Assembly (NCBI GenBank): GCA_018663165.1
Contig: JABJES010000044.1
Location: 1-15,799, forward strand
Direction: 5' to 3'
Source of the DNA: Rhodospirillaceae bacterium
Lineage (GTDB): Bacteria > Pseudomonadota > Alphaproteobacteria > UBA11136
Length of the DNA: 15,799 nt
The position numbers and the translations under genes were made by a program. Positions 6,892 to 14,929 of the stretch are shown in pieces. Numbering within the stretch: the first letter of the stretch is position 1; each line of letters starts with the position of its first letter. The notes below the pieces were generated by a model. That model was not told the DNA's origin. It saw only the letters and a list, made by a program, of their open reading frames with translations, and did not search any database.

Positions 6892-8082
6892 TCATGGCGC
6901 TGTCTCGCCGCGACAAAGCCTTTGATAAACGCCTTCCAGCTCAACCGCAATCTTGTCCCAGCGATAGGCCTTGGCAACCAGCGCCTTGCCGTTTTTACCC
7001 ATCTGTCCAAGACCAGCCGGATCGGCGAGCATCACTTTCATATTTTCGGCAAACGCCCCGGCCTCGGGCGGACAAACCTTTCCCGCCCCGGCGGAATCCA
7101 CCTCGCGCCAGATATTAACCCTGTCGGAGATTAGCACCGGCAACCCACAGACCAGGGCCTCGATCACGCTGACACCGAAATTTTCACTAAAAGACGGCAG
7201 GACGAAAAGATCGGCATCATTAAGGGCCGCCAGTTTGTCGTCCCCCATCAGCATGCCGGTGAACGTCACCCGGCCCCCCAAACCCGCCGCCTCAAGGTGT
7301 GCGGCCATGGGTGCCGCCAAGCCCTCATCATCCGGCCCGGCAATGACAAGGTGAAGATCATCACCATTGCCCTCACTGGCCCGGCTTACTTTCTCAAAAG
7401 CCTCGGCCAGCACGTCGAGCCCTTTCTTGAAGCTGAGCCGGCCAAAGAAAAGGATGATTTGCCGCCCGGCAGTTTCCGGATAACGGGCGCGAAAGCTTCC
7501 CTTTTCCGGCAGCCTTTCGTATTCCCCCATATCAAGCCCGTTGGCGACCACCACGCCCGGCGCATTACCGACAAAAGGTTGGGCAAGATGCATTTCTTCG
7601 GCACTGGTGTAATGCATCGCCCCGGCGCGTCCGGTCACCCGGTTCTGGAACAGCATTTCCATCACCATTTTGCGCCAGCGATGGCGGTGATAAAGATAAG
7701 GATCGAGTGTGCCGTGGGGACGCAGGAGATAAGGCACGCAGAAACGATGGCAGAGATCGCCGGCCACCCAATCGTGAAAAAGATAGAGCGAATGAATGTG
7801 CACCACGTCGGCTTCCGGTATTGCCTTGGCCAGCGCCCTTGCCATCGGCCAGGAGAGCTTCCAAAAGCGCGGAAAGGAAACAGGAAAGATGTGCAGAGCC
7901 ACGCCATCGCGGATTTCCGGCATTTTATCGCTCAAGGGAAGATTGTCGGCACCATCCATATTGGTGGCGAAAATGCTCACCTCATGGCCGCGCGCCGCCA
8001 TTGCGCGGGCCATTTCAAAACAGGCCTTCGAAGGACCGCCGAAACGGGGGGCGAGGGATGCAATGACGTGGAGGATTTTCAT
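6892..8082 (-). CDS. GT4 family glycosyltransferase
   Basis: A 396-aa GT-B retaining glycosyltransferase. The N-terminal acceptor domain has ILHVIASLAPRFGGPSKA (3-20, glycine-rich loop), VVHIHSLY (93-100) and LRPHGTLDPY (120-129). The C-terminal donor domain has FFGRLSFKKGLD (212-223), VIAGPDDEG and the EX7E motif E300-E308 in SENFGVSVIEAL. The frame could start at a TTG at 8091, but ATG 8082 gives the standard N-terminus. It is the first gene of the minus-strand block and faces the plus-strand cassette across a short divergent region. It sits 78 nt upstream of the WaaE-like gene. It transfers an unidentified sugar during glycan assembly on the cytoplasmic side. Confidence 0.9.
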   Translation of the reverse strand: MKILHVIASLAPRFGGPSKACFEMARAMAARGHEVSIFATNMDGADNLPLSDKMPEIRDGVALHIFPVSFPRFWKLSWPMARALAKAIPEADVVHIHSLYLFHDWVAGDLCHRFCVPYLLRPHGTLDPYLYHRHRWRKMVMEMLFQNRVTGRAGAMHYTSAEEMHLAQPFVGNAPGVVVANGLDMGEYERLPEKGSFRARYPETAGRQIILFFGRLSFKKGLDVLAEAFEKVSRASEGNGDDLHLVIAGPDDEGLAAPMAAHLEAAGLGGRVTFTGMLMGDDKLAALNDADLFVLPSFSENFGVSVIEALVCGLPVLISDRVNIWREVDSAGAGKVCPPEAGAFAENMKVMLADPAGLGQMGKNGKALVAKAYRWDKIAVELEGVYQRLCRGETAP

Positions 8083-8139
8083 CGTCTTCAATGTTATCGT
8101 TAGAAACCCAAACGTGAAAGCTGGAAAGGAAGCCGCTCC
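8083..8139. promoter_or_regulatory. Divergent intergenic region between minus-strand block and plus-strand cassette
   Basis: Genes diverge here, so promoters for both directions should lie in or near this stretch. It is only 57 bp if the small plus-strand ORF at 8140 is real and 197 bp if the first real gene is at 8280. A GATAAC-like element in TAACGATAAC on the minus strand could serve as a -10 for the GT4 gene, but its -35 partner is poor. I see no recognisable operator. The assignment rests on position only. Confidence 0.25.
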
Positions 8140-8277
8140 TTGCTGAAAAGACTGCTCAAGCCCATGGCCATGATGCCCCGGCCCTTAAAAGCGCTCTATT
8201 CCGTGCTGATGCGCCTTCCCATGCGGTTCAACGGTCCTCTTTACCAGACATACCGCCAACCGGAGGCGTCGGTTTAG
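8140..8277 (+). CDS. Possible small basic protein (45 aa) upstream of asnB-like gene
   Basis: A TTG-initiated frame of 45 codons ends with TAG 2 nt before the asnB-like ATG. AAGGAAG lies 7 nt before the TTG, a good ribosome binding site. An in-frame stop at 8101 rules out a much longer gene. Third codon positions are about three-quarters G or C, like neighbouring genes, which supports coding. The product (M)LKRLLKPMAMMPRPLKAL continuing to FNGPLYQTYRQ is strongly basic, with a hydrophobic N-terminal half that could form an amphipathic membrane-binding helix. I do not recognise it. It may be a real small protein translationally coupled to asnB, a leader ORF, or the tail of a gene lost by rearrangement; ATG 8164 is an alternative start. 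Confidence 0.4.
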   Translation: MLKRLLKPMAMMPRPLKALYSVLMRLPMRFNGPLYQTYRQPEASV

Positions 8278-8279
8278 CC

Positions 8280-10139
8280 ATGTGCGGTATTGCAGCAATC
8301 TTTGCCTATGGAGATGGGGCCGCACCGGTCGATGAGAGAGAGCTCACTGCCCTTCGCACCCATATGGCGCCTCGCGGCCCTGACGGTGAAGGCCAGTGGA
8401 TATCCGGTCGCCACCACATCGGCCTTGCCCATCGCCGTCTCGCCATCATTGATCTTTCTGCCAGTGGCGTCCAGCCAATGGTTTTGTCCGACAAAGATGG
8501 CAATGAAAATGACGCCGACGCCCTGCGCATCACCTTCAACGGCGAGATCTATAACTATAAGGAATTGCGCCGGGAACTCGAAGCCAAGGGCGAGACCTTT
8601 ACCACCAATTCCGATACCGAGGTCTTGCTCAGGCTCTATCGCCGCTACGGGGCTGGCATGGTGCATCACCTGCGCGGCATGTTTGCCTTCGCCCTGTGGG
8701 ACGGCAAACGCGAGGGATTATTGCTCGCCCGTGACCCCTTCGGCATTAAGCCGCTTTATTACAGCCTTGCCCATGGTGCCTGCCGCGCCGCCTCGCAAGT
8801 CAAGGCGCTAATCGCCGGGCAAAACGCTGCATCACCACCAGGAGCGATCGACCTTTCCCCCAACCCGGCGGGGATCGTTGGCTTTTATACCTGGGGCTAT
8901 GTGCCCGAGCCGCACACTCTCTACAAGGGCATCAAGGCGCTGCCCGCTGGCAGCACAATGTGGATCGACGGCAAAGGACCGCGATTGCCGGAACCCTTTT
9001 TTGACGTCGCCGCCGAGCTCGCCCAGATGCCGGCCGAAATTTCAAAGGCGGAACGGATTGAGACCGTGGCGCAAGAGCTTCGCCGCTCAATCGCCCACCA
9101 CATGGTGGCTGATGTGCCGGTGGGAGTCTTTCTCTCGGCCGGGCGCGATTCGGCGACCATCACGGCGCTGGCAACCGAGGCCGCGGGCGGGGCCAGTGAC
9201 CTCCACGCCCTGACCCTCGGCTTTGAGGAATATCGGGGGAAACCCGAAGACGAAACATTGCTCGCCACTGAGATCGCCCGCCAATACGACTGTCGCCACC
9301 ACACCCACTTCGTACAGAGAGCCGATTTCGAGGCCGACACCAGCGCCCTTCTTGAGGCCATGGACCAGCCGACAATCGACGGTGTGAACACCTATTTCGT
9401 CGCCAAGGCAGCGGCGCAAGCGGGCATGAAGGTGGCCCTGTCCGGTCTCGGCGGCGATGAGCTTTTCGGCGGCTATCCCTCCTTTCGTCAGATCCCCACC
9501 CTTGTCGGCCTGCTCTCACCCCTGCGCCCGATCAGCCGCTTGCTGGGCACGCCCCTGCGCCATTTAACCGCGCCGGTGCTGTCTTGCCTTACCTCGCCTA
9601 AATACGCCTCTCTGTTCGAATATGGCGGCAAGATCAGCGATGCCTATTTGCTGCGACGGGGATTGTTTATGCCCTGGGAATTGTCGTCTTTTCTCGATCC
9701 AGACCTTGTACGCGAGGGCCAGGAAGCGCTTGAAACCCGCACCCACCTTGCCGAAACCGCCGCCGGGCCGGGCCATTCCCACGGCAAAATAGCGGCCCTG
9801 GAGATGGTTTTTTATATGCGCAACCAGCTTTTGCGGGACGCCGACTGGGCGGGCATGGCCCATGGGGTCGAGATTCGCACGCCTTTGGTTGATGTTGAAC
9901 TGTTCCGGGCGCTGGCCCCCTTGATCGCCGGGCGCAACCCGCCCGACAAAAGGGATATGGCCGCATCCGCCAGCCCGCCCTTGCCCGATAATATCCTCAA
10001 CCGCCCCAAAACCGGCTTCTGCGTGCCGGTCCATGACTGGCTGTTGGCGGCGAGCAGTGAAGACCCTGCCCACGGTGAACGTGGCCTGCGCGGATGGGCG
10101 CGGCGGATAATGACGGCACAAAAGGGGCTTTCCCTCTAG
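8280..10139 (+). CDS. asnB: Asparagine synthase-type glutamine amidotransferase (AsnB family)
   Basis: A 619-aa class II glutamine amidotransferase. The N-terminal glutaminase has catalytic C2 (MCGIAAIF), RGPD (32-35), HRRLAIIDLS (51-60), NGEIYN (87-92) and SDTE (111-114). The synthetase half starts near 255 and has the ATP pyrophosphatase loop FLSAGRDS (284-291, usually SGGLDS), LSGLGGDELFGGYP, and a C-terminal RPKTGFCVPVHDWL. Family members make asparagine or, in polysaccharide clusters, are thought to amidate a sugar acid or amino-acid substituent; context favours the latter, but this is inference. The ATG is fixed because C2 must be the second residue. GGAGG lies 13 nt upstream, rather far, so coupling to the small ORF ending 2 nt before is plausible. 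All key residues are present, so it should be active. Confidence 0.92.
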   Translation: MCGIAAIFAYGDGAAPVDERELTALRTHMAPRGPDGEGQWISGRHHIGLAHRRLAIIDLSASGVQPMVLSDKDGNENDADALRITFNGEIYNYKELRRELEAKGETFTTNSDTEVLLRLYRRYGAGMVHHLRGMFAFALWDGKREGLLLARDPFGIKPLYYSLAHGACRAASQVKALIAGQNAASPPGAIDLSPNPAGIVGFYTWGYVPEPHTLYKGIKALPAGSTMWIDGKGPRLPEPFFDVAAELAQMPAEISKAERIETVAQELRRSIAHHMVADVPVGVFLSAGRDSATITALATEAAGGASDLHALTLGFEEYRGKPEDETLLATEIARQYDCRHHTHFVQRADFEADTSALLEAMDQPTIDGVNTYFVAKAAAQAGMKVALSGLGGDELFGGYPSFRQIPTLVGLLSPLRPISRLLGTPLRHLTAPVLSCLTSPKYASLFEYGGKISDAYLLRRGLFMPWELSSFLDPDLVREGQEALETRTHLAETAAGPGHSHGKIAALEMVFYMRNQLLRDADWAGMAHGVEIRTPLVDVELFRALAPLIAGRNPPDKRDMAASASPPLPDNILNRPKTGFCVPVHDWLLAASSEDPAHGERGLRGWARRIMTAQKGLSL

Positions 10140-10161
10140 GGCACTGGACAGTCTTTCGCCC

Positions 10162-10183
10162 CATGGCCACAATATCGGCCATG
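10162..10183 (+). repeat. Perfect 7-bp inverted repeat over the start of the GT4 gene
   Basis: CATGGCC at 10162-10168 and GGCCATG at 10177-10183 are perfect complements with an 8-nt spacer. The left arm contains the alternative ATG 10163 and the right arm contains ATG 10181. In the mRNA this GC-rich stem would hide both candidate start codons. Neither start has a clear SD, so a role in translational control or in coupling to asnB is possible. It could also be chance. Confidence 0.3.
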
Positions 10184-11377
10184 ATGCCTTATAAGATCGC
10201 CATTCTGTCCTATCACCCGATGCCCTATCACGCCGCATTTTACCGCGCCGTTGGCGCCGATCCGCGTCTTGACGCGACGGTGCTTTTTCTCGACCGCTAC
10301 GGCATTGATGCGGTTTTTGACCCGGAATTCTCAACCGAGGTTAAATGGGATTTGAGCCTCACCGACGGCTACCGACACAAATTTCTTAAAAATATTTCCC
10401 CCTCGCCAACGACGCCGATCGTGATGCGTATCAACCCCGGCCTTTTTTCGGAAATCCTTGGCGGCGACTATGATGCAGTTCTGGTTACCGGGTACGACAC
10501 CCTAAGCGCCCAACTTGCCATCTGGACGACCAAGCTTGGCGGCAAAAAACTTCTACTGCGCGCCGAGGCCGATCTCCACAACCCGTCAACACCAATGCGC
10601 CAGCGCATAAAGCGCCTGCTTCTCGGCCCTCTCCTCGCCCGCTGTGACGCGGTGCTGTATTCCTGTCAAAACAATCACGCCTATTTCCGCCACTTTGGAG
10701 TCGATGAGAAAAAAACTTTTCCGATCCTCAGCTCGGTCGATATCGCTGGCCTGCGCCAGACGCGGGACAGCGATCCCGAACGTGGGGCGAGACTACGCAG
10801 CGAATGCAATATCCCGCCTGACGCCATAATTTTTCTTTTCTGCGGTCGCCTCATCCCCCGCAAACGCCCCCAGGATCTGCTGGCGGCTTTTACCCATGTC
10901 ACCCGCGCCCAGCCCAAAGCCTGGCTGGTGATCGTCGGCGACGGGCCCTTGCGGGACGGACTGGAAAAAGACGCCCGCGCCCAGGGATTGCACAACGTAC
11001 TGTTTTCCGGATTCAAGAACCTTTCGCAAATTTCCGCCTATTACCAGATGGCCGATGTCTTCGTGATCTCATCCGAGTACGACCCCACACCCAAGGCGCT
11101 GAATGAGGCGATGACTTTTGCGCTTCCCGCAATCGTCTCGACGGGGATCGGCACCGCCCATGACCTGTTGATCGACAACGAGAACGGACTGGTCTATGAG
11201 ACCGGCGATACCGCCGCCTTCGCCGCGTCCATGCTGCGGCTTTCCCTGGACAGGGATTTACGCCAGCGCATGGGGGATGCGGCGGCCAAAACTGTCGACG
11301 CCTGGAGCCCCCAGGCCAATGTCGATGGACTGGTGGCGGCCCTGGACTTTTGCTTTGCCGGGGAAGGCGGCTCCTGA
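10181..11377 (+). CDS. GT4 family glycosyltransferase
   Basis: A GT-B fold glycosyltransferase of about 398 aa. The N-terminus YKIAILSYHPMPYHAAFYRA (4-23) fits the acceptor domain. The donor domain has FCGRLIPRKRPQDLLAAF (220-237), VIVGDGPLRDGL (250-261) and SSEYDPTPKALNEAM (297-311), in which the first Glu of EX7E is replaced by Asp (D301-x7-E309) with E299 two residues before, a variant common in this subgroup. The frame extends up to 10094 inside asnB. I chose the ATG at 10181 (MMPYKIAIL) because the fold starts there; ATG 10163 is an alternative, and neither has a good SD. It lies 41 nt after asnB and its TGA shares an A with the next gene's ATG, so it belongs to the same operon. Substrates are unknown. 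Confidence 0.9.
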   Translation: MMPYKIAILSYHPMPYHAAFYRAVGADPRLDATVLFLDRYGIDAVFDPEFSTEVKWDLSLTDGYRHKFLKNISPSPTTPIVMRINPGLFSEILGGDYDAVLVTGYDTLSAQLAIWTTKLGGKKLLLRAEADLHNPSTPMRQRIKRLLLGPLLARCDAVLYSCQNNHAYFRHFGVDEKKTFPILSSVDIAGLRQTRDSDPERGARLRSECNIPPDAIIFLFCGRLIPRKRPQDLLAAFTHVTRAQPKAWLVIVGDGPLRDGLEKDARAQGLHNVLFSGFKNLSQISAYYQMADVFVISSEYDPTPKALNEAMTFALPAIVSTGIGTAHDLLIDNENGLVYETGDTAAFAASMLRLSLDRDLRQRMGDAAAKTVDAWSPQANVDGLVAALDFCFAGEGGS

Positions 11378-12708
11378 TGGGCGGGTTTAAAGCCGCCCTT
11401 CCCGGCGAAACATTTCCCACCAGCCGCCTCGTCTTCGCAACGCCCGGCGATGAGCAATGTTTTTTTGGTTATTACGATAAATCACCCCTCGACGCCACCG
11501 GGCAAAAGCTCCTCTGTCTGCGCACCACCTGCACGAACCCTCTACCCAATGATGAAGATCGCGCCGAGGTGGGCTATTGGTCACTTGCTGACGGGCAATG
11601 GCACGCCATAGGTGAAACCGCCGCCTTTAACTGGCAGCAAGGTGCTATGGCCCAATGGCTGGGCCCCGACTTTGCCCAGCGCATAATTTATAACGACCGC
11701 CGGGAGGGTCGCTTTGTCGCAATCATCGTCGATATCAATTCCGGCAATGAGAACGTTATTCCTCACCCCATCTACACGGTTCACCCCGATGGATGCCACG
11801 CCCTGGCAATCGATTTTGAACGCCATTATTTCGCCTGCCGCAATTACGCCTATAGCGGAATCGTCCGACCGGAAAAAAACCAGCCCATTGTCCCCGGCGA
11901 CGGCATTTTTCATGTTGATCTGAAAAGCGGCACCACTAAAAAAATTATCGACATTGAAAAAATTTGCGCCCGCGCCCCCCAATCGATTGAAGCGGGGGCG
12001 GCCAACACGCTGGAACATTTGATGTTCAGCCCATCGGGACGGCGTTTTATGTTCCTCCACCGCTGGGTTCTTCCCGACGGCGGGATCAATACCCGCCTTT
12101 ACACCGCCGACTGGCAAGGCGGCGATTTACGCCTTCTTCTTGATTCCGGCAAGGTGACCCATGCCTGCTGGAAGGGCGACGACCACATCGTGTGCTGGGG
12201 GACGCCGGGGGAAAGTCTTGGCGGCAGAATCGCCGCCCTGCGCCGATCTCCGTTTCTCGGGCGCTTTATCTTAAAGCCCCTTCTCGCCGGCTATCACAGG
12301 CTGCCCCACAGGCTAGCCCACCGCCCTGCGCTAACCCGCAGGCTCACCGGAGCGGGATATCTGATCCTCCCGGACAAAGAAAATGCGACCCCCACCGCAC
12401 TTGCCCACAATGCCTTCTTGCGCGACGGCCATCCGGGCTGGAATCCGGCCTTTCCCGACTGGCTTCTCACCGATACCTATGAAGACACAATGGGCTTTCG
12501 CAACCTTTATCTCTATGACGCGAAAAAAGAAACACGGATTGATCTCGCCCGGCTCTATTCACCGCCAGCCTTCAACGAGCCGCCGGGAAATTGCGACCTC
12601 CACCCACGCTGGGATGTCTCCGGGCACCTGGTTTGCGTCGACAGCGCTCGTGACAATGGGCGACGGATGTATATTTTTGATGTTGGGGATCTGGTCGATT
12701 CAAAGTGA
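11377..12708 (+). CDS. Predicted cytoplasmic beta-propeller protein of unknown function
   Basis: A 443-aa protein with no signal peptide or membrane segment. Repeating strand patterns and aromatic-rich turns suggest a TolB/WD40-like propeller. Landmarks are CFFGYYDKSP (28-37), IIYNDRREGRFVAIIVDI (103-120), YTVHPDGCHALAIDF (133-147), EHLMFSPSGRRFMFLHRW (213-230), THACWKGDDHIVCWG (261-275) and CDLHPRWDVSGHLVCVDS (406-423). An arginine- and histidine-rich stretch at 284-323 interrupts the pattern. His residues recurring at the start of blade strands recall the metal site of PL22 oligogalacturonate lyases, also cytoplasmic propellers, but this is a remote resemblance. ATG 11377 shares its A with the TGA of the preceding GT4 gene and has GGAAGG upstream, so translation is coupled. 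It is the last gene of the plus-strand cassette and ends 11 nt from the convergent GT2. A glycan-binding or lyase-like enzyme is possible. Confidence 0.8.
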   Translation: MGGFKAALPGETFPTSRLVFATPGDEQCFFGYYDKSPLDATGQKLLCLRTTCTNPLPNDEDRAEVGYWSLADGQWHAIGETAAFNWQQGAMAQWLGPDFAQRIIYNDRREGRFVAIIVDINSGNENVIPHPIYTVHPDGCHALAIDFERHYFACRNYAYSGIVRPEKNQPIVPGDGIFHVDLKSGTTKKIIDIEKICARAPQSIEAGAANTLEHLMFSPSGRRFMFLHRWVLPDGGINTRLYTADWQGGDLRLLLDSGKVTHACWKGDDHIVCWGTPGESLGGRIAALRRSPFLGRFILKPLLAGYHRLPHRLAHRPALTRRLTGAGYLILPDKENATPTALAHNAFLRDGHPGWNPAFPDWLLTDTYEDTMGFRNLYLYDAKKETRIDLARLYSPPAFNEPPGNCDLHPRWDVSGHLVCVDSARDNGRRMYIFDVGDLVDSK

Positions 12709-12719
12709 GGCTGGATTTC

Positions 12720-13532
12720 TTAAAAAGTATTGATACGCGGCGTCCCGACGATTTTTTCCCACAGCCTAAGAAACGGCGCTACTGGATCAAACAGCCATTT
12801 TTCAACACGCATCAAAATCCGAATTACCCCGTCCATTGGCTTTTTCTTCCGCCCCATGGCTTTTTCAAACAAACGGTCCCAATTCTCGACGCTGATATGG
12901 CGCAACCGCTGAGAGCCGGAGATTGAGTCACCGTAAACCCGAAACAGAGACCAGTACCCGTCGACCAGGCCAAAGCGTTTTCCCTTCATCGCCATATCGA
13001 GCATCAACTCGCCATCCCAGCATGTCCGGTTTTCGATGTTGAACCCGCCGACATCAATAAAGGCACTGCGCCTGAAAAAAGTAGATTGCTGGATCACAAC
13101 AGCAGCACCATAGGCATGACGAAAGCGGTCGAAACGGCTTGAGCAGAAACGCCGAATGACCCTGTTCTCCCGGTCAACGATATAGCCGTGGCCATTAATT
13201 ACATCGAGGCTGGGATCACGGGCAAAAGCGCTGGCGGCCTCTGTGAACGCACCGGGCAGAAACTCGTCATCAGCATTGAGATAGCCACATATCTCACCGC
13301 TCGCCAAGGCAAAGCCCTTGTTCAACCCATCGGGCGGGCCTTTATCCGGCTCTTCAATGACATGGGCAATGCGGTCGCGGTAACGGTCGATAATCTGACG
13401 ACTGCCGTCTGTTGAACCAGCATCGACGACAATATATTCGATTTCCGCGTACTCCTGCTCAACGACCGAGCGGATGGCCCGCTCGAGGAATTCGGCCTGA
13501 TTGAGAGAAATAGTGATGATCGAGATTTTCAT
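12720..13532 (-). CDS. GT2 family glycosyltransferase (WcaA-like)
   Basis: A 270-aa inverting GT-A glycosyltransferase. The N-terminal KISIITISLNQAEFLERAI (2-20) and YIVVDAGSTDGS (33-44) bind the nucleotide. EEPDKGPPDGLNKGF (60-74) is the family loop, and GYLNADDE (83-90) carries the metal-binding DD. QQSTFFRRSAFIDVGGFN and the following WDGELMLDMA provide the acceptor/catalytic segment. No transmembrane span is seen; the last 30 residues are basic and aromatic and may touch the membrane. It starts 2 nt after the TGA of the polymerase/ligase gene, so it is in the same operon with the flippase. It converges on the propeller gene with 11 nt between stops. The sugar transferred is unknown. Confidence 0.9.
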   Translation of the reverse strand: MKISIITISLNQAEFLERAIRSVVEQEYAEIEYIVVDAGSTDGSRQIIDRYRDRIAHVIEEPDKGPPDGLNKGFALASGEICGYLNADDEFLPGAFTEAASAFARDPSLDVINGHGYIVDRENRVIRRFCSSRFDRFRHAYGAAVVIQQSTFFRRSAFIDVGGFNIENRTCWDGELMLDMAMKGKRFGLVDGYWSLFRVYGDSISGSQRLRHISVENWDRLFEKAMGRKKKPMDGVIRILMRVEKWLFDPVAPFLRLWEKIVGTPRINTF

Positions 13533-13534
13533 TT

Positions 13535-14929
13535 TCAGGTCTTGCCTTTTTTAACGAATTTGCCCCACCAGCCTTTTACCAATTCGCCGCTTTCAACTCC
13601 GGCCCTAACCCGCTCCCGGGTTTCTTGTTGCGCCCAATGTTCATCGACAAATTTAGAGGCCGCCATCAGAATAACCAGATAGAAGGGAATAAGAATCCGC
13701 CGCTCGGCCCCAAAGGGTGAAAATAGCACGTCCCATAACAACAACAGCCCGGCAAAGGCGACAAGGGGCGACAAGGACTCACGCACAATCGACAGCTTAA
13801 CCATCACCCCCATGATGAGAAAAATCACCCAGAGCCAAAAAATGGCGCCGAGAATACCTGCCTCGACCCAGGCCCCAAAGAGATGGGAGTGAGAGGGAAT
13901 CAGCCCGCTTTCCATCGACAGGCTGCTGATCTCATAGCCATAATTCTCAAGCTTGAGCAACATCGCCGCATAACGCGGGTCTTTGGCCCAGGACCCATGA
14001 CCGACGATTGGCGAATCCGAAATTGCCTGAATAGAAACAAATATCTCGGCGCGACCGCCAAGCAGAATTCCAAATTCCCCTTGAGATTGCATTTCGTATT
14101 TATATTGGGCCTCGCGGCCAAGGAGCCCCTGGCTGGCGACAAATCCATACACCTCAAGAAGAACCAAAACCCCCCCGATGGCGGCAGCGACCAGCATCAC
14201 GGTCTTCATCGGGGTTAGCCGGGCCTTGGCCTGTCGCCCACCGATATAAAACTGGAAAAAAACGTAAACGGTGGCAAGAAAACTGATCCCGGCCAGGCTA
14301 CGCGATGCCTGGGCAAGAGAAAGAGCGGCAGGCACCAACATGCAAAGAATCGGCAAAAGACCGGTACGGTAGATCTGTTTGATGCTGGCAATATTGCAGA
14401 ACAACAGCGTAACGGCGAGACCAAGACCGAATTTCCAGGGGTCTTCTTCCATCTGCTCGCCGGGGTTAAAAAGATAGATCAGAAAATACCCGATCGTTAC
14501 ACCAAAGGCGAAGATATCGATCCGCCGACGGCTGCCGTAGGTCAACAGGTAAATGGCCATGAAGTTGATCATGGTATTGATAATCTTTGCCCATCCACGG
14601 GCGAGATCCGAAAATGGCGTGCCAATATAAAGATCGGTCGCGACCTGGCTGACAAGCCAGAAGAAAGCCAGGGCAAGAAAACTTTGCGGCAAGAACCCGA
14701 AAAGCGCGCGCCCCCGATAGAGCAATAGAAAGGGCAACAACCCGGCAAGAATCATTTCAGACAGGAACAGGCGACCGATGACCCTTACCTCGATAAACAT
14801 CAGGGCGGGAATAAGCAAAATCCCCGGATAAATGATAAACCAGTCGATCGCTTGATTGCCTTCGCCGGACGGAGGGCGGTCCATAGACGCCGTTTCCAAT
14901 GGCCTCATCGGAGCGGATAAATTTCTCAT
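13535..14929 (-). CDS. O-antigen ligase / polymerase family membrane protein (WaaL/Wzy-like)
   Basis: A 464-aa inner-membrane protein with about ten to twelve hydrophobic segments. The first begins near residue 30 after a hydrophilic N-terminus. A larger periplasmic-type loop at about 265-350 contains GGRAEIFVSIQAISDSPIVG (291-310) and PSHSHLFGAWVEAGILGA (345-362), the R...sPi.G...HsH...vEaGilG pattern of the Wzy_C family. Such proteins either polymerise lipid-linked repeats (Wzy) or ligate glycan to lipid A-core or other acceptors (WaaL); sequence alone does not separate the two. The ATG at 14929 overlaps the flippase stop by ATGA, giving coupled translation; ATG 14908 and 14884 are alternatives. 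Its neighbours, a flippase upstream and a GT2 downstream, fit either role. The C-terminus is a basic cytoplasmic tail. Confidence 0.88.
   Translation of the reverse strand: MRNLSAPMRPLETASMDRPPSGEGNQAIDWFIIYPGILLIPALMFIEVRVIGRLFLSEMILAGLLPFLLLYRGRALFGFLPQSFLALAFFWLVSQVATDLYIGTPFSDLARGWAKIINTMINFMAIYLLTYGSRRRIDIFAFGVTIGYFLIYLFNPGEQMEEDPWKFGLGLAVTLLFCNIASIKQIYRTGLLPILCMLVPAALSLAQASRSLAGISFLATVYVFFQFYIGGRQAKARLTPMKTVMLVAAAIGGVLVLLEVYGFVASQGLLGREAQYKYEMQSQGEFGILLGGRAEIFVSIQAISDSPIVGHGSWAKDPRYAAMLLKLENYGYEISSLSMESGLIPSHSHLFGAWVEAGILGAIFWLWVIFLIMGVMVKLSIVRESLSPLVAFAGLLLLWDVLFSPFGAERRILIPFYLVILMAASKFVDEHWAQQETRERVRAGVESGELVKGWWGKFVKKGKT

Noticed and set aside
7297..8103. A 268-codon plus-strand frame opposite the first GT4 gene
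   Set aside because: It is antisense to a well-supported glycosyltransferase and its product has no domain; composition is that of a shadow frame.
8166..8177. The 12-mer GGCCATGATGCC, found here and again at 10177-10188 near another start region
   Set aside because: Several chance 12-mer repeats are expected in a window of this size, and the flanking bases do not match.
9564..10334. A 256-codon minus-strand frame across the end of asnB and start of the next GT4
   Set aside because: It spans the junction of two firmly identified plus-strand genes and shows no family motif.
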